Assembly (NCBI RefSeq): GCF_037204085.1
Contig: NZ_JBBCBW010000002.1
Coordinates: forward strand, 372,001 to 436,000
Source: Variovorax sp037204085
GTDB taxonomy: Bacteria > Pseudomonadota > Gammaproteobacteria > Burkholderiales > Burkholderiaceae_C
DNA length: 64,000 bases
Direction of reading: 5' to 3'
Shown: one piece after another, positions 16,106 to 24,200 of the stretch
How the letters are laid out: every line of letters starts with the position of its first letter
Numbering within the stretch: the first letter of the stretch is position 1
Program-made: the position numbers and the translations under genes
Notes under the pieces: model-generated
Seen by the model: only the letters and a program-made list of their open reading frames with translations
Databases searched by the model: none
Told to the model about the DNA's origin: nothing

Positions 16106-17287
16106 CTACACCGGCAACGGCAGATGCAGGCAGAAAGTGCTGCCCTCGCCCACATGGCTTTCGATCTCGATGCGCCCGCCGAAGTGCCGCGCGCGCTCCC
16201 GCATGCCGAGCACACCATAGGCGGTGGCCGCCTCGAAAGCCTGCGCCGGCGCGCCGATGCCGTCATCGCGCACGCTGATGCGCAGCTGATGCTGTTGGAC
16301 ATCGATGCGGATGTCGAGGCTGCGCGCCTTCGCATGGCGCCCGACGTTGCTGAGCATTTCCTGGAAGATGCGGAACACCGCCATGGCCGCGGGCTCCGGG
16401 AGCTCCACGCCCGCCGGCACGTCGAAGTGCCACTGCAGCGCGAGTTCGGCCGACTGCACGAACTCATGCGCCTGCCATTCGAGCGCGGCCCACAAGCCCT
16501 GGTGGTCGAGGATGCTCGGGCGCAGGTCGGTGATGATGCGGCCCACGTTGTCGACTGCGCGCTCGATCAGCTGGCTCATGTTGCCGCACTTGCCGCGCAT
16601 CTGCTCGCGCATGGCCTGCGCCGCGTCGGGTGCGCGCTCCTGCTGTTCGCCCAGGCGCTTGCCGATCCAGTTGACGTCCATCTTCAGCGCCACCAGAAGG
16701 CTGCCGAGTTCGTCGTGCACTTCGCGCGCGATGCGGGTGCGTTCGTCTTCACGCACCTTGTCGAGCCAAGCCGAGAGCTCCCGCAACTGCACCAGCGCAT
16801 CGCTCAGCTCGCGCGTTCGTTCTTGTACGCGCAGGCCGAGTTCGTCCTTGGCCTGCTGCAGCGCCTCGGCCTGCCGGCGGCGTTCGGTGATGTCGACAAA
16901 GGTAATGACGGCGCCGCGCACCTGCGCGCCGTCCATGATGGGGTGGCTCGAATACTCCACCGCAAAGGCGCTGCCGTCGCGGCGCCAGAACACCTCGGTG
17001 TCGATGCGGCACGGCAGGCCGCGGCGAAAGGCGTTGAAGATGGGGCAGTCCGTGTCGGCATAGTGCGAGCCGTCCGGATGCGAGTGGTGCGTGAGCTCGT
17101 GCATGTTGCTGCCGATCACGTCGCGCGCCTCGTGGCCCAGCATCTGTGCGCCGGCCCGGTTGATGAACATGCAATGGCCGTCCAGGTCGATGCCGAAGAT
17201 GCCCTCGCCGGTCGACTCGAGCAGCAACCCTAGTTGGTGCTGCCAGAGCGGGTGGCTGGCGGTGGGGTTGAGTACGGGCGTTTCCAT
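16106..17287 (-). CDS. PAS-domain histidine kinase, NarX/UhpB type
   Basis: This 393-residue kinase has no clear membrane helix and is probably cytoplasmic. An N-terminal PAS domain (about residues 16-135; STGEGIFGIDLDGHCMFINR) is followed by a coiled coil, a HisKA_3 dimerisation domain around residue 190 (RTRIAREVHDELGSLLVALK, with the phospho-acceptor His) and a C-terminal HATPase (VRDDGIGAP, GMRERARHFGG). It transfers phosphate to the NarL-type regulator encoded directly downstream. The PAS input suggests sensing of an intracellular ligand or redox state. The signal is unknown; proximity to cynS suggests nitrogen or cyanate. Confidence 0.94.
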   Translation of the reverse strand: METPVLNPTASHPLWQHQLGLLLESTGEGIFGIDLDGHCMFINRAGAQMLGHEARDVIGSNMHELTHHSHPDGSHYADTDCPIFNAFRRGLPCRIDTEVFWRRDGSAFAVEYSSHPIMDGAQVRGAVITFVDITERRRQAEALQQAKDELGLRVQERTRELSDALVQLRELSAWLDKVREDERTRIAREVHDELGSLLVALKMDVNWIGKRLGEQQERAPDAAQAMREQMRGKCGNMSQLIERAVDNVGRIITDLRPSILDHQGLWAALEWQAHEFVQSAELALQWHFDVPAGVELPEPAAMAVFRIFQEMLSNVGRHAKARSLDIRIDVQQHQLRISVRDDGIGAPAQAFEAATAYGVLGMRERARHFGGRIEIESHVGEGSTFCLHLPLPV

Positions 17288-17324
17288 GCACCAAAAGCAA
17301 GCAACAAACGTTCCTGGTTACTTG

Positions 17325-17437
17325 CTCCCTCTCCCCTGGGGGAGAGGGTTGGGGTGAGGGTACGTCGGCAGTGGATGAGGCGCGGCGGTGCACAGGCCGA
17401 CGGCCCTCACCCTAACCCTCTCCCAGAGGTAGAGGGG
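17325..17437. repeat. REP-like inverted repeat pair
   Basis: Two C/T-rich and G/A-rich arms face each other: GGGAGAGGGTTGGGGTGAGG at about 17340-17359 and CCCTCACCCTAACCCTCTCC at about 17404-17423. Each also has its own small hairpin (CTCCCTCTCCC with GGGGGAGAGGG at the left). The whole unit is between the histidine kinase start and the NTF2-like stop. This is the form of REP/BIME intergenic repeats. A genome search for copies would settle it. Confidence 0.7.
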
Positions 17438-17447
17438 ACAAGACCGG

Positions 17448-17870
17448 TCAGCGGTCCCAGCGGAACTTGCGCCCGGACTCCTCGATGGGCTGGTCGTTGA
17501 TGCTCGCGTAGCGCCGCTGCATCAGGCCGTTCTCGGCGAACTCCCAGTTCTCGTTGCCGTGGCTGCGAAACCATTGCCCGGCCGCGTCGTGCCACTCGTA
17601 CTCGAAGCGCACGGCAATGCGGTTGTCCATGAAGGCCCAGAGCGTCTTCTTCAGGCGGTAGTCGTGCTCGCGCTCCCACTTGCGGGTGAGAAATTGCACC
17701 ACCTCTTCGCGGCCGTTGACGAAGTCGGCGCGGTTGCGCCATTCGGTGTCGGGTGTGTAGGCCAGGCTCACGCGAACCGGGTCGCGCGTGTTCCATGCGT
17801 CTTCGGCGGCCTGCACTTTCCTGGTTGCGGTTTCAAGGGTGAAGGGAGGCAGCGGCGGGCGGGATTCCAT
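17448..17870 (-). CDS. NTF2-like protein, DUF1348 family
   Basis: The 140-residue protein is a cone-shaped NTF2/SnoaL-like fold of unknown activity. The sequence FTLETATRKVQAAEDAWNTR, then YTPDTEWRNRADFVNGREEV and WRSHGNENWEF-like segments (QWFRSHGNENWEF) match DUF1348. The ATG at 17870 fits the family N-terminus. The gene is divergent from a TetR regulator, with a perfect palindrome between them. The pair probably forms a regulator-target unit responding to a small hydrophobic compound. Confidence 0.88.
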   Translation of the reverse strand: MESRPPLPPFTLETATRKVQAAEDAWNTRDPVRVSLAYTPDTEWRNRADFVNGREEVVQFLTRKWEREHDYRLKKTLWAFMDNRIAVRFEYEWHDAAGQWFRSHGNENWEFAENGLMQRRYASINDQPIEESGRKFRWDR

Positions 17871-17932
17871 GGCGGTCTTTCGTTGAATGAAAAAGGAAGG
17901 AAGGGATGGCGAAGGCCCGCAATGTGCCACAC

Positions 17933-17950
17933 GTAGACAGACCTGTCTAC
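17933..17950. promoter_or_regulatory. Perfect palindrome, candidate TetR operator
   Basis: GTAGACAG (17933-17940), spacer AC, CTGTCTAC (17943-17950) is a perfect 8-bp inverted repeat in the gap between the divergent NTF2-like and TetR genes, 17 nt upstream of the TetR start. Many TetR repressors bind such sites; TAGACNNNNNGTCTA-like sequences are common in this group. Confidence 0.75.
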
Positions 17951-17967
17951 ATGCCTACAATACGGGC

Positions 17968-18570
17968 ATGGACATCTCCGGACTGCCCGCGCGCGAGCGC
18001 ATCCTGCACACGGCGCACGACCTCTTCTATGCCGATGGCATCCGCGCCACGGGCATCGACCGCGTCATCGCGGCCTCGGGCGTGACCAAGGTCACCTTCT
18101 ACCGGCACTTTCCGTCGAAGGACGACCTGGTGCGCGAGTTTCTCGATCACCGCCATGCGCGCTGGATGGCATGGTTCGTCGATGCGCTGGGCCGGCGCGG
18201 CGCCCACGAACGCGCCGGTGGAGCGGAGGCCTTGCTGCTGCTGCCCGAGGTCATGGCCGAATGGTTCTCCGACCCGGTCTTCAGGGGCTGCGCGTTCATC
18301 AACTCGGTGGCCGAGGTGGGCGGCAGCGTGCAAGGCGCCGCCGAGCGTGCGCGCGAACACAAGCGCGAGATGGTCGAGGTCATCGCGGGCTTGCTGCCTG
18401 CCGGCGCTGTTTCGCGCATGGCGCTCGCGCAGGCTGCCGCGCTGGGGGTGGACGGCGCCATCGTCAAGGCGCAGATGGGCGGCCCGGCCCTGGCGCGCGA
18501 AGCCGTGGACGATCTGCGCCGGTTGCTCGAGGCGCTGGCTGCCGCCTCGGCACTGCCCGCGAGTCGATAA
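17968..18570 (+). CDS. TetR/AcrR-family transcriptional regulator
   Basis: The 200-residue protein has a TetR HTH at residues 10-55 (RERILHTAHDLFYADGIRAT, then VTKVTFYRHFPSKDDL). The C-terminal ligand domain includes CAFINSVAEVGG, seen in TetR regulators controlling NTF2-like or redox genes. The ATG at 17968 is used; the frame is open a little further upstream, across the operator. It is divergent from DUF1348 and likely autoregulated through the palindrome at 17933-17950. It ends 24 nt before the next LysR gene. Confidence 0.93.
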   Translation: MDISGLPARERILHTAHDLFYADGIRATGIDRVIAASGVTKVTFYRHFPSKDDLVREFLDHRHARWMAWFVDALGRRGAHERAGGAEALLLLPEVMAEWFSDPVFRGCAFINSVAEVGGSVQGAAERAREHKREMVEVIAGLLPAGAVSRMALAQAAALGVDGAIVKAQMGGPALAREAVDDLRRLLEALAAASALPASR

Positions 18571-18594
18571 CATCCGTTCCGGACACGCAACAAC

Positions 18595-19479
18595 ATGGCT
18601 TCGACGCGACTTCCCTCGACGCAGGGCCTGCAGGCCTTCGAGGCCGTGGCACGTCTGCGCAGCGTGAATCTGGCGGCGGAGGAGCTCAGCGTTACCCCCA
18701 GCGCGGTGAGCCACCGCATACGGCAGCTCGAATCGCAGCTGGCGCTCAAGTTCTTCAGCGGCAACGACTTCAGCCTGAGCGCCGAAGGCATTGCCTACCT
18801 GGCCCGCGTGCGCGAAGCCATTGCGGCGCTGCAGCAGGTGCCCGGGCGCGAGCCCGAATCGCAGGTGCGGCGGCTTCGCGTGGCGGTAACGCCCACCTTC
18901 TCGCGCCAGATGCTGCTGCCGCGGCTCGCCCTGTTCCGCGACGCCTACCCGAACATCGAACTCATGCTCCAGGTGACCACGCCGGTGCGCAACATGACGG
19001 CGGAAGAGGCCGACATCGAGCTGCGTTTCGGCACCGGGCCTTTTCATGACCGAGAGTTCTTCCAGCTGCTCGCGGACGAGATTTCACCGGTGTGCAGCCC
19101 GGCCTACCTGGAGCGCTACGGCCCGTTCGACGGTTTTGCCACCGATGCGGAGGTTGCCCGCGCGCAGTTGCTGCGCACTCCGCTGGAAGCCTGGCGCACC
19201 TGGTTCAAGGCCTGCGGCATCGGCCTGCCCGAGCCGGCCGCCGGGCACCAGTTCCACGACCTGGGCCTGGCGCTCGATGCGGCGGCCGAAGACTTCGGCG
19301 TGGTGCTCATGCACCTGAAGCTGGGAAGCGCCTGGCTCGAGAGCGGCCGGCTCGTGCGGCTTTCGGATGTGAGCGTTCCCTCGCCGAATGCCTATTTCAT
19401 CTGCTGGCGGCCGGGCGCCATGGAGCGCTGGGAATGCGCGACCTTCGTCGAATGGCTGCGCGAGGCGCTGCGCAGCTAG
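18595..19479 (+). CDS. LysR-family transcriptional regulator (GcvA-like)
   Basis: The 294-residue regulator has an N-terminal winged HTH (STQGLQAFEAVARLRSVNLA, then SVTPSAVSHRIRQLESQLAL), typical of the GcvA/AmpR branch. The rest is a periplasmic-binding-protein-like effector domain. It precedes the alpha-hydroxy-acid dehydrogenase gene by 142 nt on the same strand, so that gene is a possible target. The effector is unknown. Confidence 0.92.
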   Translation: MASTRLPSTQGLQAFEAVARLRSVNLAAEELSVTPSAVSHRIRQLESQLALKFFSGNDFSLSAEGIAYLARVREAIAALQQVPGREPESQVRRLRVAVTPTFSRQMLLPRLALFRDAYPNIELMLQVTTPVRNMTAEEADIELRFGTGPFHDREFFQLLADEISPVCSPAYLERYGPFDGFATDAEVARAQLLRTPLEAWRTWFKACGIGLPEPAAGHQFHDLGLALDAAAEDFGVVLMHLKLGSAWLESGRLVRLSDVSVPSPNAYFICWRPGAMERWECATFVEWLREALRS

Positions 19480-19621
19480 CTGAATTCTTTTCAGGCCGGG
19501 GCAGGGTAAATTTCAGGTCGGCGGCAGGCGGGTGAATCACACTCGGCGCCGTTGCGGGTCCGTCGAGCCAGACGTGGCCTCGCCTTGCGCAAACGTAGAA
19601 CACACAACAGGAGACCGCCTC

Positions 19622-20779
19622 GTGCCCGACCTTTCCAAGATCACCTGCATCGAAGACCTGCGGGTGATCGCCAAGCGGCGCGTGCCGAAGATGTTCTACG
19701 ACTACGCCGACTCCGGCGCATGGACCGAGAGCACCTACCGCGCCAACGAGAGCGACTTTCAGAAGATCAAGCTGCGCCAACGCGTGGCCGTAAACATGGA
19801 AGGCCGCTCCACGCGCTCCACCATGATCGGCCAGGACGTGGCCATGCCGGTGGCCATTGCGCCCACCGGCCTCACCGGCATGCAGCATGCCGACGGCGAA
19901 ATACTCGGTGCGCGCGCGGCCAAGGCTTTCGGCATTCCGTTCACGCTGTCGACCATGAGCATCTGCTCGCTCGAAGACATTGCGGAAAACACCGGCCGGC
20001 ATCCGTTCTGGTTTCAGCTTTACGTGATGAAGGACCGCGACTTCATCGAGCGGCTGATCGAGCGCGCGCGCGCGGCGAACGTGTCGGCGCTGCAGCTCAC
20101 GCTCGACCTGCAGATCCTCGGACAACGCCACAAGGACATCAAGAACGGCCTCTCGACGCCGCCCAAGCCGACGATCGCCAACATGATCAACCTGGCAACC
20201 AAGCCGCACTGGTGCCTGGGCATGCTGGGCACCAGGCGCCGCACCTTCGGCAACATCGCGGGCCATGCCAAGGGCGTGAAAGACCTGTCGTCGCTGTCGT
20301 CGTGGACGGCCGAGCAATTCGACCCGGCGCTGAGCTGGGCCGATGTGGAATGGATCAAGAAGCGCTGGGGCGGCAAGCTGATTCTGAAAGGCATCATGGA
20401 CGAGGAAGACGCACGCCTGGCCGCCAACAGCGGCGCCGATGCGCTCATCGTTTCCAACCACGGCGGGCGCCAGCTCGACGGCGCGCCCTCTTCCATCTCG
20501 GCGCTGCCCGCCATCGTCGATGCCGTGGGCAGCAACATCGAGGTGTGGATGGACGGCGGCATCCGCAGCGGGCAAGACGTGCTCAAGGCCCGCGCGCTCG
20601 GCGCCCGCGGCACGCTGATCGGCCGCAGCTTTCTTTATGGCCTGGGCGCCTACGGCCAAGCCGGCGTAACGCGCGCACTGCAAATCATCCACAAGGAACT
20701 CGACATCACCATGGCCTTTTGCGGCCACACCAATATCGAGAACGTGGATTCGGGCATCCTGCTGCCGGGCACCTTCTAA
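19622..20779 (+). CDS. FMN-dependent alpha-hydroxy-acid dehydrogenase (L-lactate dehydrogenase-like)
   Basis: The 385-residue flavoprotein oxidises an L-2-hydroxy acid such as lactate. KMFYDYADSGAWTESTYRAN at the N-terminus, PVAIAPTGLTGMQHADGE, and SNHGGRQLDGAPSS (active-site His/Arg) plus WMDGGIRSGQDVLKARALGA are family signatures. The start is a GTG at 19622 with GGAG upstream; an ATG at 19532 in the same frame would add a basic, unlikely leader. The final residues are LPGTF. A second copy of this 3' end sequence occurs near 22711-22736. Substrate preference (lactate, glycolate or other) is not clear. Confidence 0.92.
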   Translation: MPDLSKITCIEDLRVIAKRRVPKMFYDYADSGAWTESTYRANESDFQKIKLRQRVAVNMEGRSTRSTMIGQDVAMPVAIAPTGLTGMQHADGEILGARAAKAFGIPFTLSTMSICSLEDIAENTGRHPFWFQLYVMKDRDFIERLIERARAANVSALQLTLDLQILGQRHKDIKNGLSTPPKPTIANMINLATKPHWCLGMLGTRRRTFGNIAGHAKGVKDLSSLSSWTAEQFDPALSWADVEWIKKRWGGKLILKGIMDEEDARLAANSGADALIVSNHGGRQLDGAPSSISALPAIVDAVGSNIEVWMDGGIRSGQDVLKARALGARGTLIGRSFLYGLGAYGQAGVTRALQIIHKELDITMAFCGHTNIENVDSGILLPGTF

Positions 20780-20801
20780 GCCCTCGACTTGCCCCAGACC
20801 T

Positions 20802-21686
20802 TCATGCGAACTCGCCCAAGGTTTGCAGCACGCTCTGGACAGCGTTGTCGCGACTCTTGGTCACGCGAAAGGCAAGGCCCAGCGGGCGACTGAGCATCGG
20901 CTTCAGATGCCGAAGCACCAATTCGTCCGCAATGGCGTCCTTGCTGTGCGGCTCAAATGGCAGGATGGCCGCCGCGTGGCCTGCGGCGACCAGGCTCTTG
21001 ATGGCTTCCGGATAGTTGAGATGCATCCGCGCCTGCGGATTGAGTCCGGCGCGGCCGAACCATGCGGCGATGAGCCCGTACATCTGCGTGCCAGGGTCGA
21101 ATGAGATCCAAGGTCGTTCCGCCAACCATTGGGGCGTGATCAGCTTCGGGACCTTCCAACTGCGAGGCACGATGGCCACCATCGGGTCATTGCGCCACGC
21201 GATCAGCTTCACGCCAGCGCAAGGAGTCTGGGGCATCGCGACGATGCCGATATCGAGGGTTCCGGCTTGCAGCCGCGCAATAGCCTCGACCGAACTCAGG
21301 ATGCAGACAGTAACGTCGAGACCCGGGCTGCGGTTCGACAGGCGGGCCAACAGTGTCGGCAGCAGATGCGCGCTGACGCCGGCAGATGAGCCGATTCGGA
21401 CGACGCCTTCGCGCCCCTCCGATTTTCTGCGGACCTGATCGCTCAGTTCCTCCGCACTTGCGAGGAGCTTTCGGCCGCCTTCCACGAGCGCCAACCCGGC
21501 GGGGGTCAGGCGAGCTTGGCGCCGCCCTCTTTCGACAAGCACCGCACCGAGCCTCGATTCCAACTCGCGGATGTGCAGGCTGACCGTGGGTGGTGCGAAG
21601 TGCAGCGCCTTCGCCGCCGCCGCCAGAGTGCCAAGGTCGGCGATGGCAATGAGCGTTTGAACCTGGTCCAGGTTGAGATTGCGCAT
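20802..21686 (-). CDS. LysR-family transcriptional regulator
   Basis: The 294-residue protein has the LysR HTH (LNLDQVQTLIAIADLGTLAA, then FAPPTVSLHIRELESRLGAV) and a LysR substrate domain. It is convergent with the hydroxy-acid dehydrogenase and divergent from the EamA transporter gene. The intergenic region contains a T-N11-A inverted repeat, the classic LysR box. Together with the EamA gene it may form an acquired cassette. Confidence 0.93.
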   Translation of the reverse strand: MRNLNLDQVQTLIAIADLGTLAAAAKALHFAPPTVSLHIRELESRLGAVLVERGRRQARLTPAGLALVEGGRKLLASAEELSDQVRRKSEGREGVVRIGSSAGVSAHLLPTLLARLSNRSPGLDVTVCILSSVEAIARLQAGTLDIGIVAMPQTPCAGVKLIAWRNDPMVAIVPRSWKVPKLITPQWLAERPWISFDPGTQMYGLIAAWFGRAGLNPQARMHLNYPEAIKSLVAAGHAAAILPFEPHSKDAIADELVLRHLKPMLSRPLGLAFRVTKSRDNAVQSVLQTLGEFA

Positions 21687-21727
21687 TCAGGATTTCTGAC
21701 TTTAGCGAGCATGAAATTCAACTTTAC

Positions 21728-21754
21728 GGAATGGTACCGAGAAACCACCATTCC
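21728..21754. promoter_or_regulatory. LysR-type T-N11-A operator candidate
   Basis: GGAATGGT (21728-21735) and ACCATTCC (21747-21754) are exact reverse complements separated by 11 bp, giving a T-N11-A arrangement. The site lies between the divergent LysR and EamA genes, and so is a likely recognition site of the LysR protein. Confidence 0.7.
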
Positions 21755-21812
21755 TCGCATCGACAAATCAACAGGGAGCGGGAATGAGTTCATCGAATAA
21801 GGCGGGTGGCGC

Positions 21813-22655
21813 ATGAGCGACGGTGTATTCCTGGCCATTCTTCTGGCGGCGCTCATGAACGCCATATGGAACAGCGCCATAAAAATCGGCGGCGACAAGG
21901 TCGCCGTTATGGCGCTTACTACATTGATCGGGAGCGGAATTTCTCTTGTCGCGCTGCCATTCATTGGTGTTTTTGCATCGACGGACTGGCTTCTGCTCGC
22001 TCTCTCGATAGGCATTCACACCGTCTACCACTTTGCTCTTCCTATCGCCTACCAGCACGGCGACTTGGGGCACGTCTACCCCATCGCGCGAGGTGGAGCC
22101 CCGTTGCTTGTGACCCTGGCCGCGGCGTCCGTAGTGGGAGAGAAGCCCTCGCCGGGAGAGATTGCCGGCGTCCTGTGTCTCAGCGTCGGTGTGTTGGCGT
22201 TCGCCTTTCAGCACCGGGCGCAGGGCGGAGCCCACCGGGGAACGCTCTATGCAATGGCGATCAGCCTGCTGATCGCGTCCTACACCGTCGTCGACGCGCT
22301 GGGCGCGCGCAGGTCGGAGTCTGCACTGGGCTTTGCCGTGCTGCTGACCATTGGCGACGGCATTGCGACTGCATTGATCGTCCTGTGGTGGAAAGGACGC
22401 GCCGCGTTTCTTGTCGACCGCCGAACGCTCTCGATGAGCGCAATCGCCGGCACCATGCAGATAGGCGCGTACTGGATTGCCGTGTGGGCACTCGCGCAGG
22501 CACCCATGGGTACCGTGTCGGCCCTGCGGGAGAGCAGCGTTCTCTTCGTGGCGCTGATATCCACCTATCTCCTGAAAGAAAAACTGGGCAAGCACCGCAT
22601 CGTTTGCTCTCTGCTCATCTTTGCGGGCATCTTGCTGGTAAAGGTCCGCCTCTAG
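21813..22655 (+). CDS. EamA/DMT-family transporter
   Basis: The 280-residue inner-membrane protein has about ten hydrophobic helices in two EamA-like repeats (about residues 5-130 and 145-280). AALMNAIWNSAIKIGGDKVA, then YPIARGGAPLLVTLAAASVV, and in the second repeat PMGTVSALRESSVLFVALIS with E-K-L-G end match the drug/metabolite family. It is divergent from the LysR gene with a T-N11-A site between. Base composition just upstream is more A/T-rich than the surroundings. It probably exports or imports a metabolite; substrate unknown. Confidence 0.9.
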   Translation: MSDGVFLAILLAALMNAIWNSAIKIGGDKVAVMALTTLIGSGISLVALPFIGVFASTDWLLLALSIGIHTVYHFALPIAYQHGDLGHVYPIARGGAPLLVTLAAASVVGEKPSPGEIAGVLCLSVGVLAFAFQHRAQGGAHRGTLYAMAISLLIASYTVVDALGARRSESALGFAVLLTIGDGIATALIVLWWKGRAAFLVDRRTLSMSAIAGTMQIGAYWIAVWALAQAPMGTVSALRESSVLFVALISTYLLKEKLGKHRIVCSLLIFAGILLVKVRL

Positions 22656-22710
22656 CTTTGCGGCGCGAACCTCTCCTCGACAGCGGAGCCACAGCATGAG
22701 CGGTAGCGAG

Positions 22711-22736
22711 CCGGTGCCAGGTACCTTCTAAGCCCC
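22711..22736 (+). repeat. Partial copy of the alpha-hydroxy-acid dehydrogenase gene 3' end
   Basis: TGCCAGGTACCTTCTAAGCC (about 22711-22730) resembles the end of the dehydrogenase gene at about 20763-20782 (TGCCGGGCACCTTCTAAGCC), with two mismatches in 20 bases; both are followed by C-rich TCG sequence. In the dehydrogenase it encodes Pro-Gly-Thr-Phe-stop. Here it has no gene in front of it. It may mark a past insertion or recombination at the 3' end. Confidence 0.55.
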
Positions 22737-22839
22737 CTCGGGCATCAGGCTTGCGGCACTGGCCGACAGCGCATGAATCCGCGCGTTGAGAAAATGTTGC
22801 TTCCAACAACATCGCCCCGCACGGGCGGCAAAAACCATC

Positions 22840-24174
22840 ATGAGCGCAGTCACGCCTATCACGGAAGGCCCTTCGGCCTCCGCACCCCCTCCACACCACT
22901 ACACGGCAGAAGAAAAACACCACCGCGTTTTCTCGATCATGGCGGCCTCGTCGGGCAACCTGGTCGAGTGGTTCGACTTTTACGTGTACGCCTTCTCGGC
23001 GCTGTACTTCGCGTCGGCCTTCTTTCCCAAGTCTGACCCGACGGTGCAGCTGCTGAACACCGCAGGCGTGTTCGCGGCCGGCTTCCTGATGCGGCCCATC
23101 GGCGGCTGGCTCTTCGGCCGCATTGCCGACAAGATCGGGCGCAAGACCTCGATGCTGATTTCCGTCACGATGATGTGCGGCGGCTCGCTGGTCATCGCTT
23201 TCCTGCCGACCTATGCGCAGATCGGCGCGTGGGCGCCCTTCCTGCTGCTGGTGTGCCGGCTGTTCCAGGGCCTTTCGGTGGGCGGCGAATACGGCACCAC
23301 CGCCACCTACATGAGCGAAGTGGCGCTGCGCGGGCAGCGCGGCTTCTTCTCGTCGTTCCAGTACGTCACGCTGATCGGCGGGCAGCTGCTCGCGGTGCTG
23401 GTGATCGTGGTGCTCGAACAGCTGCTCACAGAGGCCGAACTCAAGGCCTGGGGCTGGCGCATTCCGTTCGTGGTGGGCGCGGTGGCCGCCGTGGTGGCGC
23501 TGCTGCTGCGCCGCACGCTGCACGAAACCCAGAGCGCCGAGGCCAAGGCCAACAAGGAGGCCGGCAGCATGGCCGGGCTGTTCAAGCACCACACGCCGGC
23601 TTTCCTCACGGTGCTGGGCTACACGGCCGGCGGTTCGCTCATCTTCTATACCTTTACCACCTACATGCAGAAGTACCTGGTGAACACGGTGCACCTGCCG
23701 ATCAAGACCGCGAGCTACGTGATGACCGGCGCGCTCTTCGTCTACATGTGCATGCAGCCGGTGTTCGGCGCGCTGTCGGACCGCATCGGGCGGCGCAACA
23801 ACATGCTGCTGTTCGGCGGGCTCGGCGCGCTGGCCACGGTGCCGATTCTCACGGCGCTGCAGCACACCACCAACCCGGTGGTGGCCTTCGTGCTGATCAT
23901 CGTCGCGCTGGCGATCGTGAGCTTCTACACCTCGATCAGCGGCATCGTGAAGGCGGAGATGTTTCCGCCCGAAGTGCGCGCGCTGGGCGTGGGGCTGGCC
24001 TATGCAGTTGCCAACGCCATCTTCGGCGGCTCTGCCGAGTACGTGGCGCTGGGCCTCAAGTCGCTGGGGCACGAGTCGGCGTTCTTCTGGTACGTGAGCG
24101 CGATGATGGTGATTGCCTTCCTGGTGAGCCTTCGCCTGCCGCGGCAGGCGGCCTACCTGCATCACGACCACTGA
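22840..24174 (+). CDS. MFS transporter, MHS family (KgtP/ShiA-like permease)
   Basis: The 444-residue permease has twelve predicted helices. SGNLVEWFDFYVYAFSALYF near the N-terminus is the hallmark of the metabolite:H+ symporter (MHS) family. GWLFGRIADKIGRKTSMLIS is the loop 2-3 signature, and the repeat GALSDRIGRRNNMLL follows. It imports a carboxylate such as alpha-ketoglutarate or shikimate. The start is the ATG at 22840. It is alone on its strand after the LysR-EamA block. Alpha-ketoglutarate is the best guess from resemblance. Confidence 0.92.
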   Translation: MSAVTPITEGPSASAPPPHHYTAEEKHHRVFSIMAASSGNLVEWFDFYVYAFSALYFASAFFPKSDPTVQLLNTAGVFAAGFLMRPIGGWLFGRIADKIGRKTSMLISVTMMCGGSLVIAFLPTYAQIGAWAPFLLLVCRLFQGLSVGGEYGTTATYMSEVALRGQRGFFSSFQYVTLIGGQLLAVLVIVVLEQLLTEAELKAWGWRIPFVVGAVAAVVALLLRRTLHETQSAEAKANKEAGSMAGLFKHHTPAFLTVLGYTAGGSLIFYTFTTYMQKYLVNTVHLPIKTASYVMTGALFVYMCMQPVFGALSDRIGRRNNMLLFGGLGALATVPILTALQHTTNPVVAFVLIIVALAIVSFYTSISGIVKAEMFPPEVRALGVGLAYAVANAIFGGSAEYVALGLKSLGHESAFFWYVSAMMVIAFLVSLRLPRQAAYLHHDH

Positions 24175-24200
24175 CCCCGGCCGCTGCGCGCGGGCGAGCG

